Below, in pieces: positions 1 through 9,667 of a stretch of DNA of 29,842 nt (position 1 is its first letter; every line of letters starts with the position of its first letter). The stretch is from Paulinella micropora (taxonomy: Eukaryota > Cercozoa > Imbricatea > Euglyphida). The stretch covers positions 19,499 to 49,340 of the forward strand of contig BJOX01000187.1 in assembly GCA_009731375.1 (NCBI GenBank), given 5' to 3'. The notes beneath the pieces are model-generated. The model did no database searches, was not told the origin of the DNA, and was given only the letters and a program-made list of their open reading frames with translations. Made by a program: the position numbers and the translations under genes.

Positions 1-40
1 TACTACTGCTACTACTACTGCTACTACTACTACTACTACA

Positions 41-87
<47 letters not shown>

Positions 88-99
88 CACTACCACTAT

Positions 100-135
<36 letters not shown>

Positions 136-290
136 TACTACTACCACTATTACTACTACTACTGCTACTACTACTACTTCTATTACTACTATTACTATTA
201 CCATCACACACACAAATACATACACACAAACACACACACAACAAGAACAACCACAAGAGAACAAGAACAAGAACAACAAAACACACACTG
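1..290. repeat. (CTA)n microsatellite with CA-rich tail
   Basis: Bases 1-203 are an interrupted CTA trinucleotide array with occasional CCA, TTA, GCT and TCT variants. A CA/CAA-rich stretch follows to about 290. The long open frames here are poly-Leu, poly-Tyr and poly-Thr readings of the repeat, not genes. Confidence 0.95.
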
Positions 291-298
291 CTAGCTCG

Positions 299-319
299 AG
301 AGAGAGAGAGAGAGAGAGG

Positions 320-360
<41 letters not shown>

Positions 361-369
361 GAGAGAGAA

Positions 370-441
<72 letters not shown>

Positions 442-452
442 AATGAGAGATC

Positions 453-484
<32 letters not shown>

Positions 485-497
485 AAGAGAGAGAGAC

Positions 498-532
<35 letters not shown>

Positions 533-790
533 TCTAGAGAGAGAGAGAGAGAGAGGGAGGGAGAGAGAGAGAGAGAGGGAGGGAGGGAGAGAGATCTAGA
601 GAGAGAGAGAGAGAAGTTAAGAGAAGAGAAAAGGAAAGATCGAAAAAGACAAGGAAAAGAAAAAGAGAACGAGAAAGAAAAACCAAAAAGAAAGAGAAAG
701 AGAAGAGAAAGAGAAGGAGATAGAAGTAGAGAAAGAGAATTGAGAGAAAATCAATGGAGAAGGGAAAGCGAAAGCGACTTCAAAAGTTGA
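299..790. repeat. (GA)n microsatellite grading into purine-rich DNA
   Basis: Bases 299-640 are nearly pure GA repeat with AAAG and GGGA interruptions; 640-790 stays purine-rich but is less regular. An Arg/Glu/Lys-rich frame can be read through it (443-790). Its composition follows from the repeat, and no motif or splice context supports a protein. Confidence 0.93.
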
Positions 791-1101
791 AAACAACAAA
801 GATGCAACCGTTTAAAGATAAGGAGTTTAGTAATCAGAAAAGATTAAATGGATTATTCACTAAAGAAGTCGACGTCGCTATTGAATAATGGCAAAGAGGG
901 ACTGTAATAGGGAGATACCTTCTGTATGCAGCCATTGATTTTCTGTGGTTTTATTTGTTCGAACACTACCACAAATTCCAGGCGAAAGGGTGCATATTTC
1001 CTAATTTGCATGTATCAAACCCAAACCCCGAACCAGTGTGAAAAGGGGGTACAGTTCGGGGTGTTACCCCGAAACCCGAATTCGGGGTGGTGTGAAACGG
1101 A
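791..1101. other. unique spacer with nested GC-rich hairpins
   Basis: No gene is seen. Bases 1055-1073 form a hairpin with a 7-bp stem (TTCGGGG / CCCCGAA) and a 5-base loop. Directly after it lies a 12-base perfect palindrome, CCCGAATTCGGG (1075-1086). Further CCCCGAA and TTCGGGG half-sites at about 1025 and 1081-1087 could pair in alternative ways. Confidence 0.6.
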
Positions 1102-1257
1102 ACTTAGAGTTCAAGGTTGGGTATTCGATTTTTGGAGCAAAGATCCCGCAAAAATTGATCGTCCGTAAATATCGGAATGATCTTGTGCCGTGTCGGCTAC
1201 CTTGGTATTAAAAACGACAGCGGACTTAAAAGAAGGAACTAATTTATACTGTACAAC
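1102..1257 (+). repeat. copy A of 103-base block plus fibre-repeat scrap
   Basis: Bases 1102-1204 are nearly identical to 2733-2835 on the same strand and to 7631-7733 on the opposite strand. After the shared edge CTACCTTG, about 50 bases (1205-1257) match the start of the fibre repeat at 2836. The block-to-fibre junction therefore existed before this direct duplication. At about 1258-1268 the fibre scrap ends and Helitron sequence begins. Confidence 0.85.
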
Positions 1258-1267
1258 AACGAAACCT

Positions 1268-1572
1268 GCGAGTTCCTCTCAACCCCCGCTCACCCGGCCA
1301 ATGCTACGTGGCATGCAGTCGAGTAAGGAAAATTCAAGATTTGCTTATTCTGGACAGGATTATGTCACCTCAGCAAGGATTGCTCGAGTTGGTATGGACC
1401 GGCTCCAGGCATAAACGTAGTAGCGGTTGAATTCGTTGAGTACGTCAGGAGAGTAGAAAAGACATACCAGCAGCAGAAGCAATCATTCGATTTGCAAGCA
1501 CAGACGCAATATCTCGCAAAGATTGGACTGGAAGCCAAGCAGCCCGCTGCAAAGCGACAGCGACTAGAATGA
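1268..1572 (+). pseudogene. truncated inverted copy of Helitron helicase C-terminus
   Basis: This is the reverse complement of about 9100-9405, the end of the Pif1-type helicase of the complete Helitron. It keeps the strand-end motif region (PGQCYVACSRVRKIQD in one frame) and the downstream reading that ends at TGA 1570-1572. Everything upstream of that helicase motif is missing: the copy starts abruptly at a junction with fibre-repeat DNA. It has no Walker motifs and cannot be functional. The homology continues into the flanking 82-base repeats and the CTA array, so this is one end of a longer inverted duplication and not a separate insertion of a short fragment. Confidence 0.85.
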
Positions 1573-1701
1573 CACTCACATACTACTCTACTACCACTAC
1601 TACTACTATCACTTGGAAATACGTCTGTTGGATCCTTCCAAGCAGATCTGTACTTTTACTACACTCGCGTAATTCAGATTTGACACTGGCACTAGCTACT
1701 G

Positions 1702-1738
<37 letters not shown>

Positions 1739-1912
1739 GAAATAATTCTGTTGGATCCTTTCAAGCGGACCTGTACTTTTTCTACACTCGCGTAATTAAG
1801 ATTTGACACTGGCACTAGCTTTGGCTCAACTTTCAAAAACAATCATTAAAATGCAAAACATTGACGTGAAACAAACTCAACCAAAAAGTATGCAACATCT
1901 ACTACAACATGT
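1573..1912. repeat. two 82-base direct repeats downstream of the Helitron 3' end
   Basis: Two similar units, 1616-1697 and 1739-1820, are separated by a short CTA array. Each contains CTGTTGGATCC near its start and ends with GACACTGGCACTAGCT. The same pair occurs in reverse complement at 8975-9056 and 8600-8681. Lying just past the helicase stop, they may be Helitron 3'-terminal or flanking DNA. CTAG in the last bases would fit a CTRR-type Helitron end, but I see no clear GC hairpin before it. Confidence 0.75.
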
Positions 1913-1916
1913 ACAG

Positions 1917-1967
<51 letters not shown>

Positions 1968-2058
1968 GTACTACTACTACTACCACTACTACTACTACGA
2001 CGACGACTACTACCACTACTACTACTACTACTTCTACTACTACTACTATTGCTAATAT

Positions 2059-2094
<36 letters not shown>

Positions 2095-2102
2095 CACTAC
2101 TA

Positions 2103-2138
<36 letters not shown>

Positions 2139-2144
2139 TTACTA

Positions 2145-2189
<45 letters not shown>

Positions 2190-2221
2190 TTACTACTTTT
2201 ACTATTACTTTTACTACTTAA

Positions 2222-2265
<44 letters not shown>

Positions 2266-2311
2266 CACTACTAATTCTACTACTACTGTACTATTACTAC
2301 GACTACTATTG

Positions 2312-2349
<38 letters not shown>

Positions 2350-2373
2350 GGCTACTACTACTACGACTACTAT

Positions 2374-2430
<57 letters not shown>

Positions 2431-2537
2431 CACTATTATTACTACTATCACTACTACTGCTACAGCTTCTGCTGATGCTACAACTACTACTACTGCTACT
2501 ACAACTACTACTCCTTCTACTCTACTACTACTACTAG

Positions 2538-2583
<46 letters not shown>

Positions 2584-2614
2584 GCTGCTGCTGCTACTAC
2601 TACTACTACTACTG

Positions 2615-2671
<57 letters not shown>

Positions 2672-2732
2672 ATAATAATAATAATAACAACAACAATAAC
2701 AACAACAACAACAACAACAACAACAAAGTTCG
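1913..2732. repeat. (CTA)n / (AAT)n / (AAC)n microsatellite
   Basis: About 760 bases of CTA repeat with sparse variants are followed by short AAT and AAC arrays (2670-2730). The array has a reverse-complement counterpart at 7739-8480 with the same order of minor variants, for example the GAAGCTGTAGCA-type patch. Both arrays therefore derive from one duplicated segment. Confidence 0.95.
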
Positions 2733-2835
2733 ACTTAGAGTTCAAGGTTGGGTATTCGATTTCTGGATCAAAGATCCCGCAAAAATTGATCGTCCGTAAA
2801 TATCGGAATGATCTTGTGCCGTGTCGGCTACCTTG
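2733..2835 (+). repeat. copy B of the 103-base block, abutting the fibre gene
   Basis: Same 103-base block as 1102-1204 and the complement of 7631-7733. It has a sharp right edge at CTACCTTG (2828-2835), after which fibre-repeat coding begins. All three copies share this edge, while the DNA beyond it differs between A/B (fibre) and the third copy (unrelated DNA). This suggests the end of an element or a recurrent recombination point. Confidence 0.85.
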
Positions 2836-2849
2836 TTATTAAAAACGAC

Positions 2850-3880
2850 AGCGGACTTAAAAGAAGGAACTAATTTATTCTATACAACAGGGAGGGCTAA
2901 TACAGACTTTGATGCCAGGCTTTTATTGAAAACGACAGCAGACTTAAAAGAGGCGACTAACCTATATTATACTGATGGAAGGTTTGATACTAGACTTTCT
3001 AACAAATCAACAACAAACTTAGCAGAAGGCACTAATTTATATTATACGACAGCAAGAGCAAATACAGACTTTGACACGTCTCGCCACTAAATCAACAACA
3101 AACTTAGCAGAAGGCACTAATTTATATTATACGACAGCAAGAGCAAATACAGACTTTGACACACGTCTCGCTACTAAATCAACAACAACTTAGCAGAAGG
3201 CACTAATTTATATTATACGACAGCAAGAGCAAATACAGACTTTGACACACGTCTCGCCACTAAATCAACAACAAACTTAGCAGAGGGGACAAACCTTTAC
3301 TATACCAATGCGAGGTTTGACACTCAATTAGCAACCAAGAGCACAACCAACTTAGCAGAAGGCACTAATTTATATTATACCACAGCAAGAGCAAATACAG
3401 ACTTTGACACGAGACTGAGCAAGAGCAAATACAGACTTTGACACGAGACTGACAACCAAGAGCACCACCAATTTAGCAGAGGGGACGAACCTTTACTATA
3501 CGTCAGCGAGAGCAAATACAGATTTTGACACACGGCTAGCGACTAAATCAACCACTAACTTAGCAGAAGGAACAAACTTATATTATACTAATGCTAGGTT
3601 TGATACACAATTAGCAACAAAATCAACAACCAACTTAGCAGAGGGAACTAATCTTTATTATACCACAGCCAGAGATAATTTAAATTTTGATATACGGCTC
3701 GCCACTAAATCAACTACTAACTTAGCCGAGGGAACGAACCTTTACTATACGACAGCCATAGCAAATACGGATTTTGATACGAGACTGGCGACCAAGAGCA
3801 CCACCAATTTAGCAGAGGGAACAAATCTATATTACACCACCGCGAGGGCTAATGCAGACTTTGATACACTGCTAGGAACA
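2850..3880 (+). repeat. tandem fibre repeats of about 28-31 codons
   Basis: About twelve copies of a unit like KSTTNLAEGTNLYYTTARA followed by NTDFDTRLA. The pattern TxxLxEGxNLYYTxxRA is a known repeat of phage tail fibres. Adjacent copies differ mainly at synonymous positions, yet short stretches are identical, as expected for repeats that exchange sequence. This makes the array a natural place for recombination breaks. Confidence 0.85.
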
Positions 3881-4629
3881 AAATCAATAGATGCTTTAAG
3901 TGATGTAATAATAACGATACCAGCGAATGGACAATTACTAACATACAACGGCACAAACTGGGTGAATTCCACTGGGTCATTATCTTTCCTTGCTTTGACT
4001 GGTGGGACGATGTCAGGCGATATTAAATTGGGTGCTTCTGCTTTTACTATGTATACGGGCCCGCAGACTATGAACACAAACAATACAACACCCGCACCAT
4101 TTGTTGCTTCTGCTTCTTCTGCTGAGGTGGCCGAGCCCGCTTATTTTGCTTTTAATGCTGACCAGAACAATGCTTGGGAAAATTTCATAACAATTCCAAC
4201 TTACTACAACGACTCAACAGGAGTATATCAAAGAAGTCCGCCAACTAGAACCACACTCTCAGGTTCTTCTTATAGCGTAGAACGGATAAAAATAGTCTTA
4301 GGAGCGATATACAGGTTTAAAAAATACTATGTTCGTTCTTCAAATGCTAACTTTCAATACAATGCTCCGAATACTTGGTATATGGGCACATCCACAGACA
4401 ACACCACATTTACATTATGGGATACACAGACAGGGCAGGCATGGGCTTCACAATCAACAAAAACATATACTCCAACATCAGTGTTTGCTATATATATCAT
4501 AATGCTTGTTAATAGTGTAGGCAGTAGCGGAACATCATTAAGAAGTCAAGTAGAAGTCGCCAGTTTGTATTTTGATTATGAAACCTTGAATTACGATATA
4601 ACATTGATTAGAAATATATCGTGTGATAC

Positions 4630-4965
4630 AATAACAACAACTGGAACAATAATAGGAACTACATTAACGGCCAGCGGTTTAATCAAAGCAAATGCGGGAT
4701 TAACAGGAACAACATTAACAGCAAGTGAATTAATAAAGGCGAATGCGGGATTAACAGGAACTACACTCACAGCAAGCTTAAGTGGAATTATAACAGCGAA
4801 TGCGGGATTAACTGGAACTACATTAACGGCGAGCGGAGTTATAACGGCTAACGGAGGATTAACAGGAAAAACACTTACAGCAAGTGGAGTTATAACGGAT
4901 AACGGAGGATTAACAGGAACGACAGTTACAGCAAGCGGAGCAATAACAGCGAATGCGGGAGTTGG
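4630..4965 (+). repeat. beta-helix-like 16-17-residue coding repeats
   Basis: About seven tandem units of the type GTTLTASGVITANGGLT, each about 48-51 bases. Alternating Thr/Ala/Gly and hydrophobic residues with a fixed period are typical of triple-stranded beta-helical fibre shafts. They lie just ahead of the C-terminal domains, where a shaft is expected. Confidence 0.75.
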
Positions 4966-5682
4966 TATGAAAAGCCAAAAAATAACGAATTTATTAAAAC
5001 CGACTGCTTCAACGGACGGGGCAAACAAAAGTTATGTAGATACATCAGATGGTCAGAATGTTAAAATAACAGGAACTCAAACAACAGCAAGTGTCAAAAC
5101 ATTTAACAATAATATTACAACATCAAATGGTGTGCCGATAATCATAGGACGGAATACTAAATCAGGAGTTTCAGGGGATTAGAAATATATGGAAATGTAA
5201 ATTCATCGGCGGGGCCACATATTCAATGTGTATCATCTGAGGATAACAATCCTGCTTTTCAGCTTCTTTCTTGGTCTCACGGAAATATAAATATGGCATT
5301 TGATGCTTATTATAATGCGGCATCGTGGATATCTAGTAATTCAACATCAAACTTTTTGATAAGCAAAGGTAGCACTCTCACATTTTCTGATAAAGGAGAA
5401 ATAACGGCGGGGAGTGGTGTCGCATGGGCTACAGGGCCGTGTCTTGATACTGCTGGGACATTTACTATACCATCCACAGGAGCAAACTCAACAATTACTC
5501 TTGGGACTAGACCTTCAATAAATACTGAGCCATTACTAGTATTCAGAGCAAATGCTTCTGCAAATAACAGAGGGGCGATTAGATGGAGTGGCACACAACT
5601 TTATGCTTGGTCTACACCAAACGCAAATGGGGATGTTGATTCTGCTTATAACTATGTCACTCAAAATGGGGCTTGTGGTTTC

Positions 5683-6069
5683 TCATCAGACAGGAGATTA
5701 AAATCAGATATTAAGACATTAGAATGTGGCAATTGTTGCGAGAAACTAATGAAAATAAACTGCTGTTTGTATTACTGGAAATCAGACAAGAAGAAAGAAA
5801 AAAAGAATTGTTGTTTTATAGCGGATGAAGTTAAAAAAATATTTCCAGAGTTTGTCACGACAACAGATATGAAAATAGGTGATGAAGAAAACATTGAATA
5901 CATAACATATACAAGTTTTATTCCAATATTGGTCAGTGCTTTTCAACATATGGCGGAAAAGGTGATTAATTTAGAAAAAGAAAATAAACTTTTACTTAAT
6001 ATATTACAAGACCAAGCAAACCAATTAGCAGAAATCCGAGCAGTCGTTTTTTCAAATGTCCAACAATAA
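5683..6069 (+). other. S74 intramolecular chaperone domain of the fibre
   Basis: The residues SSDRRLKSDI (from 5683) match the conserved start of the Peptidase_S74 / intramolecular chaperone domain. In known members the protein is cut at the Ser of this SD motif (here 5686-5688) after helping the fibre trimer to fold. Downstream features also fit: a Trp-Lys strand, CCFIADEVKKIFPEFV (the usual GFIAQEVQ..P..V), a Tyr-rich strand (ENIEYITYTSF) and a C-terminal coiled coil (about 5950-6060). Extra cysteines (about eight between 5730 and 5820) are unusual for phage members. The stop is TAA at 6067-6069. Confidence 0.88.
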
Positions 6070-6199
6070 TACAACTATACTTCACAAACCACCGCCTATT
6101 ATGGATATGATGGCGAACTATCTCCCGAATTAAAATATCGTGTTTTGGATATTGAACTAAAAACAGAAGAGAAAAAGATTGATAATGAAATTTCCCAAG
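6056..6199 (+). pseudogene. short unrecognised reading frame overlapping the fibre end
   Basis: An ATG at 6056 overlaps the last codons of the fibre and reads about 25 residues before a stop at about 6131-6136. Another frame then stays open with a viral-looking, charged composition (SPELKYRVLDIELKTEEKK). One small frameshift near 6130 would join the two, suggesting a small gene placed just after the fibre. The fibre frame also continues open past its stop, so a longer fibre tail is an alternative. The sequence is cut by a G-rich run at about 6200. No function is recognised. Confidence 0.35.
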
Positions 6200-6224
6200 G
6201 GGTGGGGGGGGGGGAATGGTATAA

Positions 6225-6521
6225 GGGGAAAAAATCACGAAGAGCGAAGAAGAAAATATCGTTTGGCCGCTGACCCTGCGATTTAGGCGAGCTGGTCGTA
6301 CGCAACGGACTGCTTGGCGTGAAAGGAATTTGACCGAATCTTGCGTGGATTGGGATGGTTGGATTTTTCACGCGCTACCTGTCACCCCCGCTGTCGGCTG
6401 CAATTTTCACGTGCCACCCGCCACCCCGACCATAGAAGAAAAAAAAATGTTCGTCCTGCATCCAAATTTTTCTCCTTGATTTTTTGGGGAGGGCCCGGGG
6501 GCGGGGGGGGGGGGGGGGGAG
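6225..6521 (+). repeat. dispersed repeat, copy 1, ending in a G-run at the gap
   Basis: Bases 6225-6440 resemble 7485-7625 in direct orientation. They share GAAAAAATCACGA/GAGCGAAGAA, CGCTGACCCTGC and CACGTGCC..CCACCC. Composition is GC-richer than the viral block before it, so this looks like host repeat DNA. It runs into a long G tract (about 6485-6520) where the assembly breaks. Confidence 0.55.
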
Positions 6522-7424
6522 NNNNNNNNNNNNNNNNNNNNNNNNNNNNNNNNNNNNNNNNNNNNNNNNNNNNNNNNNNNNNNNNNNNNNNNNNNNNNNN
6601 NNNNNNNNNNNNNNNNNNNNNNNNNNNNNNNNNNNNNNNNNNNNNNNNNNNNNNNNNNNNNNNNNNNNNNNNNNNNNNNNNNNNNNNNNNNNNNNNNNNN
6701 NNNNNNNNNNNNNNNNNNNNNNNNNNNNNNNNNNNNNNNNNNNNNNNNNNNNNNNNNNNNNNNNNNNNNNNNNNNNNNNNNNNNNNNNNNNNNNNNNNNN
6801 NNNNNNNNNNNNNNNNNNNNNNNNNNNNNNNNNNNNNNNNNNNNNNNNNNNNNNNNNNNNNNNNNNNNNNNNNNNNNNNNNNNNNNNNNNNNNNNNNNNN
6901 NNNNNNNNNNNNNNNNNNNNNNNNNNNNNNNNNNNNNNNNNNNNNNNNNNNNNNNNNNNNNNNNNNNNNNNNNNNNNNNNNNNNNNNNNNNNNNNNNNNN
7001 NNNNNNNNNNNNNNNNNNNNNNNNNNNNNNNNNNNNNNNNNNNNNNNNNNNNNNNNNNNNNNNNNNNNNNNNNNNNNNNNNNNNNNNNNNNNNNNNNNNN
7101 NNNNNNNNNNNNNNNNNNNNNNNNNNNNNNNNNNNNNNNNNNNNNNNNNNNNNNNNNNNNNNNNNNNNNNNNNNNNNNNNNNNNNNNNNNNNNNNNNNNN
7201 NNNNNNNNNNNNNNNNNNNNNNNNNNNNNNNNNNNNNNNNNNNNNNNNNNNNNNNNNNNNNNNNNNNNNNNNNNNNNNNNNNNNNNNNNNNNNNNNNNNN
7301 NNNNNNNNNNNNNNNNNNNNNNNNNNNNNNNNNNNNNNNNNNNNNNNNNNNNNNNNNNNNNNNNNNNNNNNNNNNNNNNNNNNNNNNNNNNNNNNNNNNN
7401 NNNNNNNNNNNNNNNNNNNNNNNN
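6522..7424. other. assembly gap (903 N)
   Basis: All bases are N. The gap is flanked by long G runs on the left and by C-rich DNA on the right (7441-7465), which together could form a strong structure. Open frames crossing it have no meaning. Confidence 0.99.
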
Positions 7425-7630
7425 TTCCCGATCAGATGCATCCCCCCCCTCCCCGCCCCCCCCGGGGAACTTCGAGGAGGGAAAAGAAAGAAAAAAATCT
7501 CACGACGAGCGAAGAAAAATTTCGTGGAATCGCTGACCCTGCAAATTTACGCGCAAAAATAGTTTACCGAATCATACGTGAATTAGCAAGGTCGAATTTT
7601 TACGTGCCGCTGGCCACCCGCTTTGCTAGA
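7425..7630 (+). repeat. dispersed repeat, copy 2
   Basis: C-rich DNA is followed by the second copy of the repeat seen at 6225-6440, here with more A/T. It ends at 7630, directly against the inverted 103-base block. No coding function is seen. Confidence 0.5.
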
Positions 7631-7739
7631 CAAGGTAGCCGACACGGCACAAGATCATTCCGATATTTACGGACGATCAATTTTTGCGGGATCTTTGCTC
7701 CAAAAATCGAATACCCAACCTTGAACTCTAAGTCGAACT

Positions 7740-7780
<41 letters not shown>

Positions 7781-7782
7781 AT

Positions 7783-7813
<31 letters not shown>

Positions 7814-7838
7814 CGTAGTAGTAGTCGTAGTAGTAGCC

Positions 7839-7884
<46 letters not shown>

Positions 7885-7921
7885 CAGCAGTAGTAGTAGT
7901 AGTAGTAGTAGTAGCAGCAGC

Positions 7922-7968
<47 letters not shown>

Positions 7969-8065
7969 AGTAGAAGGAGTAGTAGTTGTAGTAGTAGTAG
8001 TAGTTGTAGCATCAGCAGCAGAAGCTGTAGCAGTAGTAGTGATAGTAGTAATAATAGTGGTAGTG

Positions 8066-8111
<46 letters not shown>

Positions 8112-8197
8112 CAGCAGAAGTAGTAGTAGCCAGTAGTAGTAGTAGTAGTAGCAATAGTAGTCGTAGTAATAGTACAGTAGTAGTAGAATTAGTAGTG

Positions 8198-8239
<42 letters not shown>

Positions 8240-8252
8240 AAAGTAGTAGTAA

Positions 8253-8288
<36 letters not shown>

Positions 8289-8333
8289 TAGTAGTGGTAG
8301 TAGTAGTGGTAGTAGTAGTAGTAGTAGTAGCAA

Positions 8334-8369
<36 letters not shown>

Positions 8370-8395
8370 TCGTCGTCGTCGTAGTAGTAGTAGTG

Positions 8396-8426
<31 letters not shown>

Positions 8427-8449
8427 CAGTAGTAGTAGTAGTAGTAGTA

Positions 8450-8480
<31 letters not shown>

Positions 8481-8682
8481 CTGTACATGTTGTAGTAGAT
8501 GTTGCATACTTTTACCTGAGTTTTTCTGATGTCTTTTGGTTGAGTTTGTTTCACGTCAATGTTTTGCATTTTAATGATTGTTTTTGAAAGTTGAGCCAAA
8601 GCTAGTGCCAGTGTCAAATCTTAATTATGCGAGTGTAGAAAAAGTACAGGTCCGCTTGAAAGGATCCAACAGAATTATTTCC

Positions 8683-8746
<64 letters not shown>

Positions 8747-8822
8747 CGTAGTAGTAGTAGTAGTAGTAGTAGTAGTAATAGTAGTAGTAATAGTAGTAGT
8801 AGTAGTAGTAGTACTAGTAGTC

Positions 8823-8855
<33 letters not shown>

Positions 8856-8933
8856 CTAGTAGTAGTAGTAGTAGTAGTCGTAGTAGTCGTAGTAGTCGTA
8901 GTAGTCGTAGTAGTCGTAGTAGTAGTAGTAGTC

Positions 8934-8970
<37 letters not shown>

Positions 8971-9408
8971 CAGTAGCTAGTGCCAGTGTCAAATCTGAAT
9001 TACGCGAGTGTAGTAAAAGTACAGATCTGCTTGGAAGGATCCAACAGACGTATTTCCAAGTGATAGTAGTAGTAGTGGTAGTAGAGTAGTATGTGAGTGT
9101 CATTCTAGTCGCTGTCGCTTTGCAGCGGGCTGCTTGGCTTCCAGTCCAATCTTTGCGAGATATTGCGTCTGTGCTTGCAAATCGAATGATTGCTTCTGCT
9201 GCTGGTATGTCTTTTCTACTCTCCTGACGTACTCAACGAATTCAACCGCTACTACGTTTATGCCTGGAGCCGGTCCATACCAACTCGAGCAATCCTTGCT
9301 GAGGTGACATAATCCTGTCCAGAATAAGCAAATCTTGAATTTTCCTTACTCGACTGCATGCCACGTAGCATTGGCCGGGTGAGCGGGGGTTGAGAGGAAC
9401 TTGCAGGT
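7631..9408 (-). repeat. right arm of the inverted duplication
   Basis: On the minus strand this arm repeats the left flank: Helitron helicase end (9100-9408), two 82-base units (8975-9056, 8600-8681), CTA arrays (8686-8974, 7782-8480), a GTT run (7739-7780) and the 103-base block (7631-7733). The arms are not identical. About 23 bases near 8500-8525 are absent from the left copy, there are scattered substitutions (for example the CACTCGCG versus CACTCGCA site), and the array lengths differ. A simple fold-back assembly artefact would give identical arms. Confidence 0.88.
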
Positions 9409-9605
9409 CCAGCCCAGCTTTATCCAGTGTTTGCCCTTGTGATTTGTGGATCGTTGATGCGAATGCTAAAGCAAATGGGAATTGCAGTCTCAGGAAACTG
9501 ACTTCGTGCTGGATGGTTCCTCGTCGTTCATTGGGAGGTGTGATTTCGAAATCAATGCGTGGCAGCAAGATGGTACGGTCGTTCTTCAGAGTTATGCTAA
9601 CGTAC
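9100..9605 (-). pseudogene. RepHel exon: Pif1 helicase C-terminus
   Basis: This exon starts at 9605 after a 62-base intron. It encodes the final helicase motifs: STIHKSQGQTLDKAGLDL and PGQCYVACSRVRKIQDLLIL, the classical ends of Pif1/RecD-like SF1 helicases. The frame stops at 9242. A second frame runs from the MSPQQ region to TGA 9100-9102 and encodes a basic, Gln-rich tail that looks like the usual Helitron C-terminal extension. A frame change near 9300 is therefore likely. The inverted copy at 1268-1572 shares it, so it predates the duplication or reflects a small unrecognised intron. Confidence 0.8.
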
Positions 9606-9667
9606 CTATATGGTTTTATGATTGGTATGAAGAATTTATTCTGTATATGTGTACTAATTTTTGTTAC
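9606..9667 (-). other. 62-base GT-AG intron in the helicase
   Basis: The donor is AAAG|GTAACA (reading down from 9667) and the acceptor is TATAG|GTACGT (at 9605). Removing it keeps phase 2 (AG + G) and joins two conserved Pif1 blocks that are otherwise in different frames. The interior is AT-rich. Confidence 0.8.

Larger units (their letters stand above)
2836..6069 (+). pseudogene. phage-type fibre protein, C-terminal half, with S74 chaperone
   Basis: This is a virion attachment-fibre type protein of at least about 1050 codons. Order of parts: about twelve LYYT repeats (2850-3880); a linker resembling one in the fragment at 17712-18381; a discoidin/F5-8C-like segment (about 4080-4580); beta-helix-like repeats (4630-4965); a stretch typical of tail fibres (KITNLLKPTASTDGANKSYV, about 4978-5037); and an S74 intramolecular chaperone (5683-6069). 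The 5' end is missing, cut at the junction with the 103-base block. The frame is broken at about 3073 (2 bases missing), about 3190 (1 base missing), by a 34-base tandem duplication at about 3417-3452, and at the G4 run 5173-5176. The long frames between breaks are clean, so breakage is recent or partly sequencing error. The family is known from phages and from some viruses of protists; the assignment to an endogenous virus is inferred from the neighbours. Confidence 0.85.

Noticed and set aside
443-790. Arg/Glu-rich protein
   Set aside because: Reading of the GA repeat; no conserved part.
1803-2842. Long poly-Leu, poly-Val, poly-Ser and poly-Thr reading frames
   Set aside because: They are six-frame readings of CTA/GTA trinucleotide repeats, which lack stops in several frames; the same holds for 7600-9103.
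2850-3880. CRISPR-like array
   Set aside because: The repeated units are coding fibre repeats in one frame; there are no unique spacers.
4591-5028. Val/Pro/Ile-rich minus-strand frame
   Set aside because: Shadow of the fibre beta-helix repeats on the plus strand.
6341-8587. Very long frames across the first gap
   Set aside because: Most codons are N or trinucleotide repeat.
1102-9408. Assembly fold-back as the sole cause of the inverted arms
   Set aside because: The arms differ by an indel of about 23 bases, substitutions and array lengths; a fold-back would be identical. It cannot be fully excluded without reads.
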